Shown: positions 12,501 to 23,000 of the stretch, piece by piece | Numbering within the stretch: the stretch's first letter is position 1 | How the letters are laid out: each line of letters opens with the position of its first letter | NCBI GenBank assembly: GCA_029817715.1 | Contig: JARUPY010000606.1 | Coordinates: 4,898,001-4,962,000 of the forward strand | From: Melastoma dodecandrum | Lineage: Eukaryota; Streptophyta; Magnoliopsida; Myrtales; Melastomataceae | Direction: 5' to 3' | Length of the DNA stretch: 64,000 nt | Program-made: the position numbers and the translations under genes | The notes under the pieces: model-generated | What the model was told of the DNA's origin: nothing | Database searches by the model: none | Seen by the model: the letters and a program-made list of their open reading frames with translations, nothing else

Positions 12501-13792
12501 TATAAATTATGACTTGGTGTGAGCTTATTAATTCACTATGTCGTGGCTGTTATGCCTGGTGGGGAGCTTGGAATGTTGCAACCTCTGTGTTTCATGTAGT
12601 CTGGGAGGAGGGTGAGAAGCCCTTTATTAAGTTTAACATTGTGTAGGACTCATGTTTTTTGTTGAAAGTCACTGTTCATGCAACTATGATTCCTAGATGC
12701 TACCATGAGGAAAGTCTCAAGCATTCAACCTTCAGGTGGATTCGTCTTCATGTCAGCTTTGCTCGTTGTTTTCAGTTGACCAGTTATATATAGGCGTTTG
12801 CGCATTCCCAATACAGCATTTTACAACTTGCCCGAGTTATTTACCTGCCCGACCTGGTTACATAATTTTTATTTGTCCCTAAGATCTGACTCTGCTTCCT
12901 TTCCGCTGATTACCTTTTTGCTTTAAATTTCCATCTATCAGAAATTTTTAAATGTGAGAGAATCTCTGGTCTCAAATGAGTTCAGGTCTTTTATATCAAG
13001 CTTTCCATGCAACGCTATCCCGGTGTCGAGACAACTTTCTTCAACTGTCATTGCATGAAATTGCATCCACTACGGAAACAAAATGTTACTGCCTGGTCAT
13101 AATTCTTTTAGTAAACCGTGGTTGCTATTGTTTGAGAAACTATGTCGAGTTAAAGCTTTTCTTTCTTCTGATTTTGGCAGGCAATGATGGAGATCTACAC
13201 CATGTACCAGCCTCGTCTGAACGCAAAATGCAGATTAGTCCTTTTCAAAGCTTTGCGCGATGTGGCATCGCATTCTCATGGCATCAACAGCAACATGACC
13301 CTTAGGTCAAAGCTGCAAGAACTCGGCCCGATCACTCAAATGCAGGACCCACCTCTATTGAGACTCGAGAACGAATCTTACCAATTCAGTCTGACGATCT
13401 TGCAGGATTCGATCCTCGACAGACCGCCGCTGCACGATGATGTCGAGGTGGAGGCCCTCTTGGTCGGCCTCTGCGAGGAGGTTTTACGGTTTTACATAGC
13501 TGCATCAAACTGTGGTCAGAGCATGTCGTCGTCCGGCGAGGAACACCCACTGTGGAAAATTCCGCTGGGCTCCGGAAAACGTAGGGAACTGGCGGCACGT
13601 GCGCCACTGGTGGTCGCTACGATCCAAGCTATATGCAGCTTAGGGGAAAGCACGTTCGAGAAGAGCTTGACGTGCTTCTTCCCGCTCTTTTCTGTGTTGA
13701 TATGCTGCGAGCACGGGTCGGAAGAAGTACAGGTGGCGCTACGGGAAATGCTCAGCACTTCGGTAGGCCCCTTCTTGCTTAGATCTTATTGA
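3536..13792 (+). CDS. BIG-type ARF guanine-nucleotide exchange factor (Sec7 family), BIG2/BIG3-like
   Basis: Large ARF-GEF that activates ARF GTPases at the trans-Golgi network for secretion, as known for the BIG family. Eleven exons read in frame: 3536-4845, 6427-6744, 6918-7263, 7352-7774, 7876-8168, 8858-9131, 9336-9841, 9929-10250, 10357-10735, 11311-11996, 13181-13792; about 1822 aa, close to plant BIG2/BIG3 (about 1750-1800). The DCB region is in exon 1 after a Q/H/S-rich start. The conserved block ending at NIFER and [15 protein letters not shown] leads to the Sec7 domain (about residues 659-860), with the glutamic finger in [12 protein letters not shown] (E748) and the [10 protein letters not shown] loop. 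HDS regions follow to the C-terminal FLLRSY. Intron 3 (7264-7351) starts with GC. Leu786 stands where GNOM has the brefeldin-sensitivity Met. BIG2 and BIG3 are hard to separate by eye. No disabling lesion seen. Confidence 0.93.
7264..7351 (+). other. GC-AG intron in the BIG gene
   Basis: The reading frame of the conserved block [17 protein letters not shown] requires an intron starting CAG|GCAAGT and ending CTGCAG|GAAGG. Apart from C at position 2 the donor is a perfect consensus, as is usual for GC-AG introns. Confidence 0.85.
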
Positions 13793-14500
13793 GATAAACG
13801 AGGGAGGTCTGGAGAGGATCGTTTTGTTTTCGCTTATGAATCATAGCCAAAAGTTTTCGTGATCTTTATGCTTATCTTTTTTTAATATAGTAATTTTGTC
13901 CGACATTAAGATAATAGAGTTGGCGAGACTGGTTGAGTTAAATGATATATTATCATGCATAGTTTCCCCCCCTGTATTAACTAGTTGTGGTTATTTTTCA
14001 TCTTCGGCATTTTGCACATTAGCAGCAATCTCAATCTAAGTTAGCATGCTCCCTAAATATCTTCGTTATGTCGCGGTTGAAGGATATATACCGTCATTTT
14101 ATCAATTTCTAAACAAAAAAAATATTGTTTTTTATCGTGACACTAGCTAGCTTAATGAAGTATGTCGATTATCGAGTCTCCCAATCGTGATTATACATAT
14201 TTATAGAAATTAAGTTTTTAAAATGTAATACGGTTTTGGAAAACGGACTCGGAATTTATAAATTAGTCCTTTTTCTTTTTTTGCTAATTTTTGTCTGTTT
14301 CATCCCGTCAGTTATCAAGAAACTCGGGGTTACGTTCATGATGTATTGCATCACATGAATTCATTTTTATAAATTTGAACTCGAAATTAGTAAGTCTAAT
14401 TTGTTGACATTAGTTATGGAGTTTAATCTTGATAATTTTTATATTGTAAATTAACGTTATTTACTATCTGATTCAATATCTCTGTTTCCTTACAGTGTTG
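13793..14500. other. BIG 3' flank, no gene seen
   Basis: AT-rich sequence following the BIG stop codon. It probably includes the 3' UTR. I see no open frame with family features and no clear repeat. Confidence 0.4.
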
Positions 14501-14830
14501 AAGTTTTGTTTTAAAATAATATTATTTCACAAATTACTTCGTCATATATGTTTAATGTGACGAATCGGCCTTAGAAAGACCATATTTGATCATGAAGAAA
14601 GTCGGTCTTTTTAAGACAGATTATGTCCTTTCCAAGTCGAAGTCGGTCTTGGAAAAGTCGACTTTATGTGAAAGGTCTCAGCTACATAAAGTCGGCCTTA
14701 CAAAAGCCAACTTCTATTTATTTAGTAAAAAAAAATTTCTCAAATAAAGTCGAACTTTGTAAGGACGACTCTCTTCGTGACTCAAGAAAGTCGGCCCTAT
14801 AATGACCGACTTTGGTAGTGATTAAGTTAA
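14501..14830. repeat. Decayed AAGTCGGCCTT-type array, possible left arm of an older foldback
   Basis: The segment begins with AAGTTTTGTT at 14501, similar to the terminus of the 14886 element. It then has many degenerate copies of AAGTCGGTCTT / AAGTCGGCCTT in alternating orientation with poly-A/T spacers. Motifs diverge more from each other than those in the adjacent element, which suggests an older insertion. Its partner arm may be the array at 16290-16624. Confidence 0.5.
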
Positions 14831-14885
14831 TGAGAGGTTTGTTGCATCATCATTTCCGACGCATACAAATGGGAAATAGAAGTTG

Positions 14886-15407
14886 GAGTTTTGTTCCTTA
14901 ATGACGTCATTTGGCTAATTATTTCGCCAAATGACGCCTTAAGTTTCAATATTCGCCGAATGACCCACTGAAGTCGGCCCTTGTAACGCCGACTTCAGTC
15001 CTCAAGGAAGTTGGTCTTACAAAGGCCGACTTCCGTCCTGGCTGACTGAAGTCGGCCTCACAAAGGCCGATTTCACCACACTTAGGAAAAAAAAATGGCA
15101 AACGAAGTCGGGGACGTGGGATCAAGGAAGTTGGCCTTTGTAATGCCGACTTCGGGGCATTACAAAGGCCGACTTCCATTTAATAAGGAAGTCGGCCTTG
15201 AAGGCCATGAAGTCGGCCTTTAAGGCCATGAAGTCGGCCTTACAAAGGCCGACTTCAGTGAGTCAGGATGGACAAAGGCCGACTTCCTTGAGGATTGAAG
15301 TCGGCCTTACAAAGGCCGACTTCAGTGAGTCATTCGGCGAATATTGAAACTTAAGGCGTCATTTGACGAAATAATTAGCCAAATGATGTCATTAAGGAAC
15401 AAAACTC
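14886..15407. mobile_element. Non-autonomous MULE-like foldback element with AAGTCGGCCTT array
   Basis: About 522 bp. The ends are GAGTTTTGTTCCTTAATGAC and its inverse, and the terminal inverted repeats run about 80 bp (14886-14966 against about 15327-15407). The interior is a dense array of inverted and direct copies of AAGTCGGCCTT / AAGGCCGACTT, many forming hairpins around TACA. Flanks read ATAGAAGTTG (14876-14885) and ATAGAAGATG (15408-15417), 9 of 10 identical. That length fits the 9-11 bp target duplication of Mutator-like elements. There is no coding capacity. Confidence 0.82.
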
Positions 15408-15544
15408 ATAGAAGATGCGTTTGCTTTGTTTTTAAAAAAGGAAGGAGGGGTTGGTTTTGAGAGAGGGGAGTGAGATTATGGGGTTAGGGGTCTGACAAAT
15501 AATTAAATTAAATTATATAGAGGGACACGTATCACATCAAAGGT

Positions 15545-16135
15545 AAGGGAGTTTTGTACGGATTTACCGTTAGTTTCTAAAAAAATTTGCGAAAAACAGT
15601 CCAAGTTTCATAAATTACCAGAATAGAGTCGAAGGGGCACGTTTTGAAAACGCACCTCCCAAATAACAAAGAGGGCGGGTTTTCTTCGTGTAAAATGGCA
15701 GGGGCGGGTTCTCAAATCCCGCCCCTCTAACACTTAAAAAAAAAGAGTGTTTTGGCGGGCGGATTTTGAAAACCCGCCCTTTTAATAAGTAAATAAAGGG
15801 CAAGTTTTCAAAACCCGCCCTTCTAGACGAGTTGGTTAAAGTAATTTCATAAATTGCGAAAGTTCCTGGGTTCGATTCCTAATAGCAACAACTTTGAACA
15901 GCTACACAGGGCGGGATTTGAAAACCCGCCCTTTATTTACTTATAAAAAGACGAGTTTTCCGAAATACTCTTTTTTTTTTAAGTGTTGGAGGGGTACAAT
16001 TTCACATAAAACCCGCCCTTTTTGTTATTTGGAAGGCGCGTTTGAAAACGCGCTTCTTCGACTATATTATTGTAATTTATGAAACTTTGACCATTTTTCA
16101 CAAATTATTTTAAAAAATAACGACCACAAAGGTTA
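15545..16135. mobile_element. Foldback element with GGGCGGGTTTT/AAAACCCGCCC motifs, related to the PMD-MULE
   Basis: The two arms (about 15545-15820 and 15900-16135) are inverted copies. Shared pieces include AGTTTCATAAATTAC, GTCGAAGGGGCACG-like and AAAACCCGCCCTTT. The left terminus, AGTTTTGTACGG followed by a T/A-rich block, matches the reverse complement of the right end of the element at 1-3072. No ORF with family features is present. The exact right terminus is uncertain: AAGGTAAGG on the left and AAGGTTAGG on the right could be a 9-bp target duplication, but the last bases of the right arm do not then mirror the left. Confidence 0.72.
15824..15879 (+). other. tRNA-like A and B box pair in the loop of the foldback
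   Basis: TAGACGAGTTGG (15824-15835) resembles the Pol III A box and GGTTCGATTCC (15869-15879) matches the B box. The spacing is that of a tRNA or tRNA-derived SINE head. A complete cloverleaf, in particular a paired acceptor stem, is not evident, so this is a tRNA-derived relic at most. Confidence 0.45.
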
Positions 16136-16289
16136 GGAGGGAGCGATGGGGTTAAGACATAAAATGCTTGTGCGAGAGGGAGAGTTGCCACGAACAACAC
16201 TAGGAAGAAGGAGCATGTGTCGTGTCTAGAATCTGATGCGGTCTTTCATTTTATGTCGTTTTTCTACTTCACACAACTCCCGAGGACAA

Positions 16290-16624
16290 TAACATTTCTA
16301 TTTTCTAAAAATGAAAAAAGCTACAAAGGTGGTTTTATAAGGTAGACTTTGCTGGCGACTCAAGTAAATCGGCTGGATTTTATTCGAGAAAGTTTTTTCA
16401 TTAAGTGAAATAAAATCGATTTTATAAAAATCGACTTTATATGGCTGGAATTTTTGATATAAAATAGGTTCTTTTAAGGCCGATTTTGATTTAGGAAAGA
16501 TGAAATTGATTCGACTTTTTTCATGATCAAATTCGATATTTCAAAGGTCAATTTTACTGTATTAATTAAGAAATTTTTAAATTTGATACTGATAAAATAA
16601 TTTGCGTCATCTCAGAACAAAACT
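16290..16624. repeat. Decayed array, possible right arm of an older foldback
   Basis: Degenerate motifs of the type AAATCGATTTT, AAGGCCGATTTT and GTCGACTTT lead to GAACAAAACT at 16615-16624. That decamer is the inverted terminus shared by the foldback family. It may pair with the arm starting at 14501. Confidence 0.45.
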
Positions 16625-16904
16625 ACGGGAGTGTTGGCGAAAAAAGAAATAAACACTTTTTCACATCAGATTATTATATTTATTTGTGATTGATTATTTG
16701 ATTTTTAACTTTACCTATCTTTAGAAACTGTTTATCAACGACGCCACCCTTTCCATCTTCTTCTTCCCCTTTCACTTCCACTGCGCATCTCCCACTCGCT
16801 CTGATGGCATGACCGCCGCCACCGAAGGGCCGCTAATCATACCGTTTCTTCGCCGTCCCTCGACGTCCCGAGCTCGGTAACTCGAAGAATAAAAAGTCAG
16901 TAAG

Positions 16905-16996
16905 GTAACGGATGAAAGCCACCCCCGCCCCGGCGGTTTGATCGTCTCTCGTTCAAACCCTAATTAGGAAAAAAGTTTTGAATTTGACGACCACAG
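16905..16996 (+). other. 5' UTR intron of the plus-strand eIF4G gene
   Basis: AAG|GTAACG at 16902-16910 and CCACAG|GGG at 16991-16999 border a 92-nt interval just before the start codon. The minus-strand paralogue has the same arrangement (37492-37599, CAAG|GTAACC and CCACAG|GGAG). Conservation of both borders in the two copies supports a real leader intron. Confidence 0.65.
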
Positions 16997-17011
16997 GGGA
17001 GGAAAATATTT

Positions 17012-20000
17012 ATGTCTTTCAATCAATCGACGTACCAGAAGAACGACCACCCCCCGCCTCTTCTGGATCCTCTCAACCCAGGTCGATCCCCTGGTTTCAA
17101 TCCTCACCGGCCTTCTTCTGGCTATTACTCTAAGGGCGGCGCCCCTTCCGCCTCCCGCAGGTTCCCCCCATACAGACACGCACACATGCTTTTTTTCTTG
17201 TCGGCTTGAACTGTTTGTGATTTTGTCGATCATCATCCCCCAGGGTTTTGTTTTTTGATGTTGCTGAAGTGTGTGTGCGCGTGTTTCTTTTTGTTTAGTT
17301 TTAAGAAGTCAGGCCCCGCTGTAGTCGTAAATGTATATCGGCGGTCTCAGTCTCAGTCTCAACCCCAATTGCAGCCTAGGGTTGCGGCTCGGCCGACCTC
17401 CTCCCACACTGCCATCCATGCTCATCCCCCGCAGCAACCTCCCGGTAGACCAGTTGTTTCCCCCTTTTTGAGTCTATGTATCAGGAGGATGGATGATTGT
17501 ATCCTGAATTTTGTGTTTCTTTTCTTCTCCTTTCCGGTTCTCGTGACATTGTTGCAGAAGCACCCTCTTCGATGGGTCAGTCTTCTGATGTGTCTTCGGC
17601 CTCCAATAGAGGTGGCCAGCCTGGTACAAAACCTCCGTCTTCTCAACCTTCCGCCATGAGTCATGACATGGGTTCTCCTGCTATGCCTGTGAAGGGTATG
17701 TCTTTGTTTTATGTTTCTGTTTTGGTTTCTCTTCTCTTGCTTATATATATATAGATAGATAGATACTTGTTATGCATGAGATGAGACTCCTGATGGGTGT
17801 TTTGTCTTCAGGGGATGATAGCAAGATGTCCTTTCAATTTGGTTCTATTTCTCCTGGATTCATGAATGGCATGCCGGTACCCTATTTTACATTGCAGCTG
17901 GTGCCTCTTAGCTTCTGTTGGATACTGTGGATATTTGACTGTTAATGGTTTGCAGGTTCCTGCTAGGACCAGCTCTTCTCCCCCAAATTTGGATGAGCAA
18001 AGACGTGATCTGGTAAGCCTTACAGGTCCTATATTTTTTTCCCCACTCTTTTATGGTTTCATTTATCGTTTGCTGAATGACGTGTTTACTTACTGCTAAG
18101 CACCAAACTGGTATGTGAGCTGCTATGATATTCAACGTTCTCTGGGCGCTATGGAAGTAGTTTTGAGAACAGAGTATTGAGTTTCTGGTTGGCATGCAGA
18201 GAATTCACGTGAAATACATTTCTATTTATGTTTTTTCCTGGAATATGATGCAACAACGAGGGGAATCTTTGTTATGGGCATTTTTCTTTTGTACGTTATG
18301 CATTAATTGGCGCACTTGCAGGCTGGGCATGATCCAATTAAATCAAATCCACCAGTGGCCCAACCTATTGGTCCTGAGCAACAGTTGACCCAGACCATCG
18401 GTGTTGTTGGTGATAAGTCACTGGAAAAATGTGACCACGTTGCCACCAAAATGATTAAGGATCAGGTCCTACCTAGCAGCTTGGCGTCCTCATTGCAAAA
18501 GCATGTGGTACATCCTCTGCCTGGGAAATCAATGTCTGTGCCCTTCCACCAATCATCTGTTCCTTTCCAGTTCATCAGACCAAATCCACAAATTCAGTCT
18601 CAAGGTTCTACGGCTACTCCCATTCAGTTCCCAATGCCTCTTCCAATGCCTATACCTGTTGCCAGTGCTCCACATAGTGTACAACAACAGATGTTTCTTC
18701 CTTCTCTTCAACCTCATGCAATGATGCATCAGGGTCAAGGATTGAATTTTGGGGCTCAAGTAAGTTCACAACTGTCTCCTCAGATGGGAAATTTGGCTAT
18801 GGGTGTCAGTTCATATTCATCGCCCCAAGGTACACAATTTGGCGGGCCACGAAAGTCATTAGTTAAAATTACTCATCCAGACACACATCAAGAAGTTCGG
18901 CTGCCATCTACTCGTGCACATTCTAACTTCCCACCTCAATCACAGCCGTTTGCCTCGCACTCAGCCAATCATTCTATCAATATGTATTCTAATTATGGTC
19001 CAGGCCGTCCATTCTTTCCGGCTGGAAATTATGTTCCTCTTTCAAGTAGTCAGATGACACCTACCAATCATGCCCCTAGGTTTAATCATACCTCGAGCCA
19101 AGGGTCTCAAACAATGCCTGTGGAAAATTCTCAGGATGTGTCTGTGTCGCATAACAAGGGTGGCAACTCCGTGAGTGGATCATTGGAGTCGGTTCACGTG
19201 GATCATGCATGCGACATTATGCCCACTGTTTCAGCTTTAGCCCTGGAAACATTGAAGCAGGAGACTGGTCTTACCGGTGACAATCTTATGGATAGTTCTC
19301 CCAACATGTCAGTGAAAGATACCGAATCATCTGCAGTCTCGAGAAATTATGCAGGTTCTCCGTCTGATTCTTGTATTCCTCTCAACGACGCTTCACTAAA
19401 ACAGGAACCTGTGAGTGAAGCCTTGACTACTGTCTCCTTACCTGGAGAAACTAAAGAAGTTGCCCCAGCCTCGGGTTTGGTTTGTATATCGGGTGACAGA
19501 CCTGCTATAAGAGCAATGAGTGCTGAGAAAGGTCCTTCTGAGTTGCTTTCTATTGATTTCAGTGATGCAGGAGGCTTGAGAGATGACCAGATTCTGTCAA
19601 ATTTGAAGGATGGCATACCACCCGATACCAAGGTACTTACTCTACATTTACTATATCAGTTGTAGCATTTCTATCTCAATTACTTCTCGCGAATTCCGTA
19701 TCCTGTCAGCTTCTCCATCAATTTTGACTTTGTCGTTTATGTATGGTTTCACTTATATTCAACAGGTTCATGAGGGTTCAGGAGGTATGCGTGGCAACAG
19801 TTTATTGACTTCAGCTATAGGAGATGGCAATCTTGAAGAGGACTTAAAGGGTTCTACTGGGTTTTCTTATGAGTGTGTTGAGGAAGGAGTTGCAGTAACC
19901 GTGTCAGTTTCTCCAGCTGTCAACAGGGGCTCTGATGCTTTTGATGCTGCTGAAAGCCCTGCTATTGCAACTCCTGAATATCGGGAACATTATAAACTAG

Positions 20001-23000
20001 ATGAAAAAAATATAAAGGGTGACCTCTTAAGTGTTATGGTTGCTAAGGCAGAACAGGAGCATGGCAATTTTATTGAAAGGCTTGAGGATTCAGCTGATCA
20101 ATCAGAAATGTCTTCAGTCTACTTGGAGTGTTCAGAAAGTGTTGTGAAAGCAGATGGAAATGTAAGGTCTCTGCAGACTTTCGAGAAGGACGAAAGAACA
20201 TTTGATAATCAGAGTGTTGGAAGCGAGCCAAGTGGCCCAAAGGAAAAGTGTTCTAGCATAAATCATGACAAGGGAGTTGATAGTTCTTCGAACTCGGGGT
20301 CCATTCCACCCACCATCATTGATTCATCATCCTTGTCTGCTAGTGATAGCCCTTCGCACCCAAATAAATTTACAACCGGTTGTGGTACTGTAGGATCTAA
20401 CGTTGTGATAGAATTTCCTTCAGGTTCTAAAGCCAACCTTCCTGAAAAGATCACTCGATGTGATAAGGAAATCTTGGAGACCAATGTGGGGAGCACAGTT
20501 CCAATTCAAGGGGCAAATCTGAAAGAGAATTCAGTTTTAGAAAAAATGAAGGCTAGAAATTTTGCATCTAAAGGAAAGAAAAAGAGAAAGGAGATCCTCC
20601 AAAAAGCAGATGCTGCTGGGGCAACTTCTGATTTATATTTGGCTTATAAAGGTCTGGAGGATAATAAAGAAATTGTTGACGATCAAGATAAAGAAAGGAC
20701 ATCCCCTGACAACAATTTGAAGAACATGTCAGCTGAAGCTTGTGGAGAAGGTTCTGTAGTTAGTGAGGATAGTGACCAAGGTAAAGCTGAGCCAGATGAT
20801 TGGGAGGATGTCGCCGACATTTCAACCACAAAGTTGGAATCTGCAAATGCAGAGCAGTTAGGTGGAATTTCTGCTAGAGATGTTCAAACTGTTTGTCCTT
20901 TTTCCGTGAAGAAATATTCCAGAGATTTTCTTCTGAATTTTGTCAATAAATGCCGTAACCTTCCTGAAAGTTTCGTAGTGAAATCTGACGTTGCCGAGGC
21001 CTTCATTCCCTCTAGCAATTCTTATTCTGTTCTTAATCGGGATTCCCACCATAGCCCAGGAAGAGGTGATAGGCAAAGTGGCGGATCTCGGCTTGATCGC
21101 CGTCCAAGTAACTTGACCGATGACGACAGATGGAATAAACAGCCCGGCCATTTTGCTGCAGGACAAAATATGCATATAGTTGCTGGTTCTGGGATGAACA
21201 TGGGTTTACGACCTGGCCATGGAGGTAATCATGGTGTCCTCAGAAATCCTCGTGCTCAGACTCCTGTTCCCTCTATTGGTGGTCTACTGCCAGGAGCAAT
21301 GCAATCACTAGGATCTCAAGGAGGGTTTGCGAGAAACAGCCCTGATTTTGACCGGTGGCAGCGAGCTGCAGGTTTCCAGCACAAGGGCTTGATTCCTTCT
21401 CCACATGCACCATTGCAGGCAATGCACAAAGCTGAAAAGAAATATGAAGTGGGTAAAGTCATCGATGAAGAAGAAACAAAGCAAAGACAGCTGAAAGCCA
21501 TCTTGAACAAGTTGACCCCTCAAAATTTTGAGAAATTGTTTGAGCAAGTGAAAGCGGTTAATATTGACAATGCCGCCACTCTAAAGGGCCTTATATCCCA
21601 GATCTTTGATAAAGCTTTAATGGAGCCGACATTTTGTGAGATGTATGCTGATTTGTGCCGCCATCTTTCCCAAGAATTACCTGATTTTAGTGACGATAAC
21701 GAGAAGATAACTTTTAGAAGATTGCTTTTGAATAAGTGCCAAGAAGAATTTGAAAGAGGGGAAAGAGAACAGGAGGAAGCCGATAAAGTTCATGATGAAG
21801 GGGAGGCTAAATTGTCCGAAGAAGGAAGGGAGGAAAAGAGAGTAAAGGCACGGAGAAGAATGCTGGGTAATATAAGATTTATAGGAGAGCTGTACAAGAA
21901 GAAGATGCTGACGGAAAAAATAATGCACGAATGCATAAAGAAGCTTTTGGGTCAGCATCAGACCCCGCACGAGGAAGATATCGAGGCTTTGTGCAAATTA
22001 ATGAGTACAATTGGCGAGATGATCGATCATCCAAAAGCACGGGATCATATTGATGCATATTTTGAGAGGATGGAGATGTTGTCAAACGAAATGAGTCTTT
22101 CTTCGAGGGTTAGGTTCATGTTAAAGGATTCCATCGAGTTAAGAAAAAGAAAATGGCAGCAGAGAAGGAAAGTAGAAGGGCCTAAGAAGATCGAGGAGGT
22201 ACACCGGGATGCAGCTCTAGAAAGACATGCTCAGGTTGGCCGGCTGGGTAGTCGGTCTCCGGCCACCAATCCTTCTGCCAGGAGGACTATGCCGATGGAC
22301 TTTTCTCCCAGAGTTTCAAATGTTTTGTCGTCCCCAGCTTCTCATATTGGGGGACTCCGTGGTTCACAGGTTCGGGGTTATGGCATTGGCAGTCAGGATG
22401 TCCGATTTGGTGAAAGTCAGTCTTTTCAGGCCAGGCCCCTCACAGTTCCTTTGCCCCAAAGGGATATGGGAGATGACTCTTCCATAACATTGGGTCCCCA
22501 AGGTGGTCTTGGCAAGGGAATGTCTTTCAGAGGACAACCGTCGTCAGTGTTAAGTTCAACAACTGACTCATCCCGGATTGTGGACTCACGACGATCAGGA
22601 GCTGGCCTGAATGGTTCGAGTTTGGGGGAGAATATAGGGCATGGTTCAAGGGCAGATACTATGACATTGACAGAAAAGTCTCAGATCCGCCCTTCTTACA
22701 ATCAAAATAGGATGCCTGATCCTAACAACAGCTCTGGTGTTGGCAGTTCTCCATCATCACCAGGTCAAGGCAGAGATTTCTCCTATGATGAAGGGAGACT
22801 TAGCGATAAGTCCATTGCGGCTATCAGAGAATTTTACAGGTGCCAGATTTCAACTTTCTTTTACCAAAATCTCTGTTCTTTGATCAATATATGTAGAAAG
22901 AAAGATGCTAAGCTTTATTCTGCTCAGTATAATTTGCGACATCGGATCCTTAACTTTATTCTGTGTTTTCTTTAGAAATGCAATATTTTACGTTACTCGT

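Noticed and set aside
14886..15407. CRISPR-like look of the regularly spaced AAGTCGGCCTT motif
   Set aside because: Motif copies alternate in orientation, spacers are short and irregular, and the sequence is plant nuclear DNA with transposon-type borders.
15824..15879. A genuine tRNA gene in the foldback loop
   Set aside because: A and B boxes are present but no paired acceptor and anticodon stems could be traced, so only a tRNA-like relic is reported.
15531..16145. AAGGTAAGG/AAGGTTAGG as a firm target duplication of the second foldback
   Set aside because: With these flanks the right terminus does not mirror the left GAGTTTTGTAC, so the border remains open and the duplication is only mentioned as possible.
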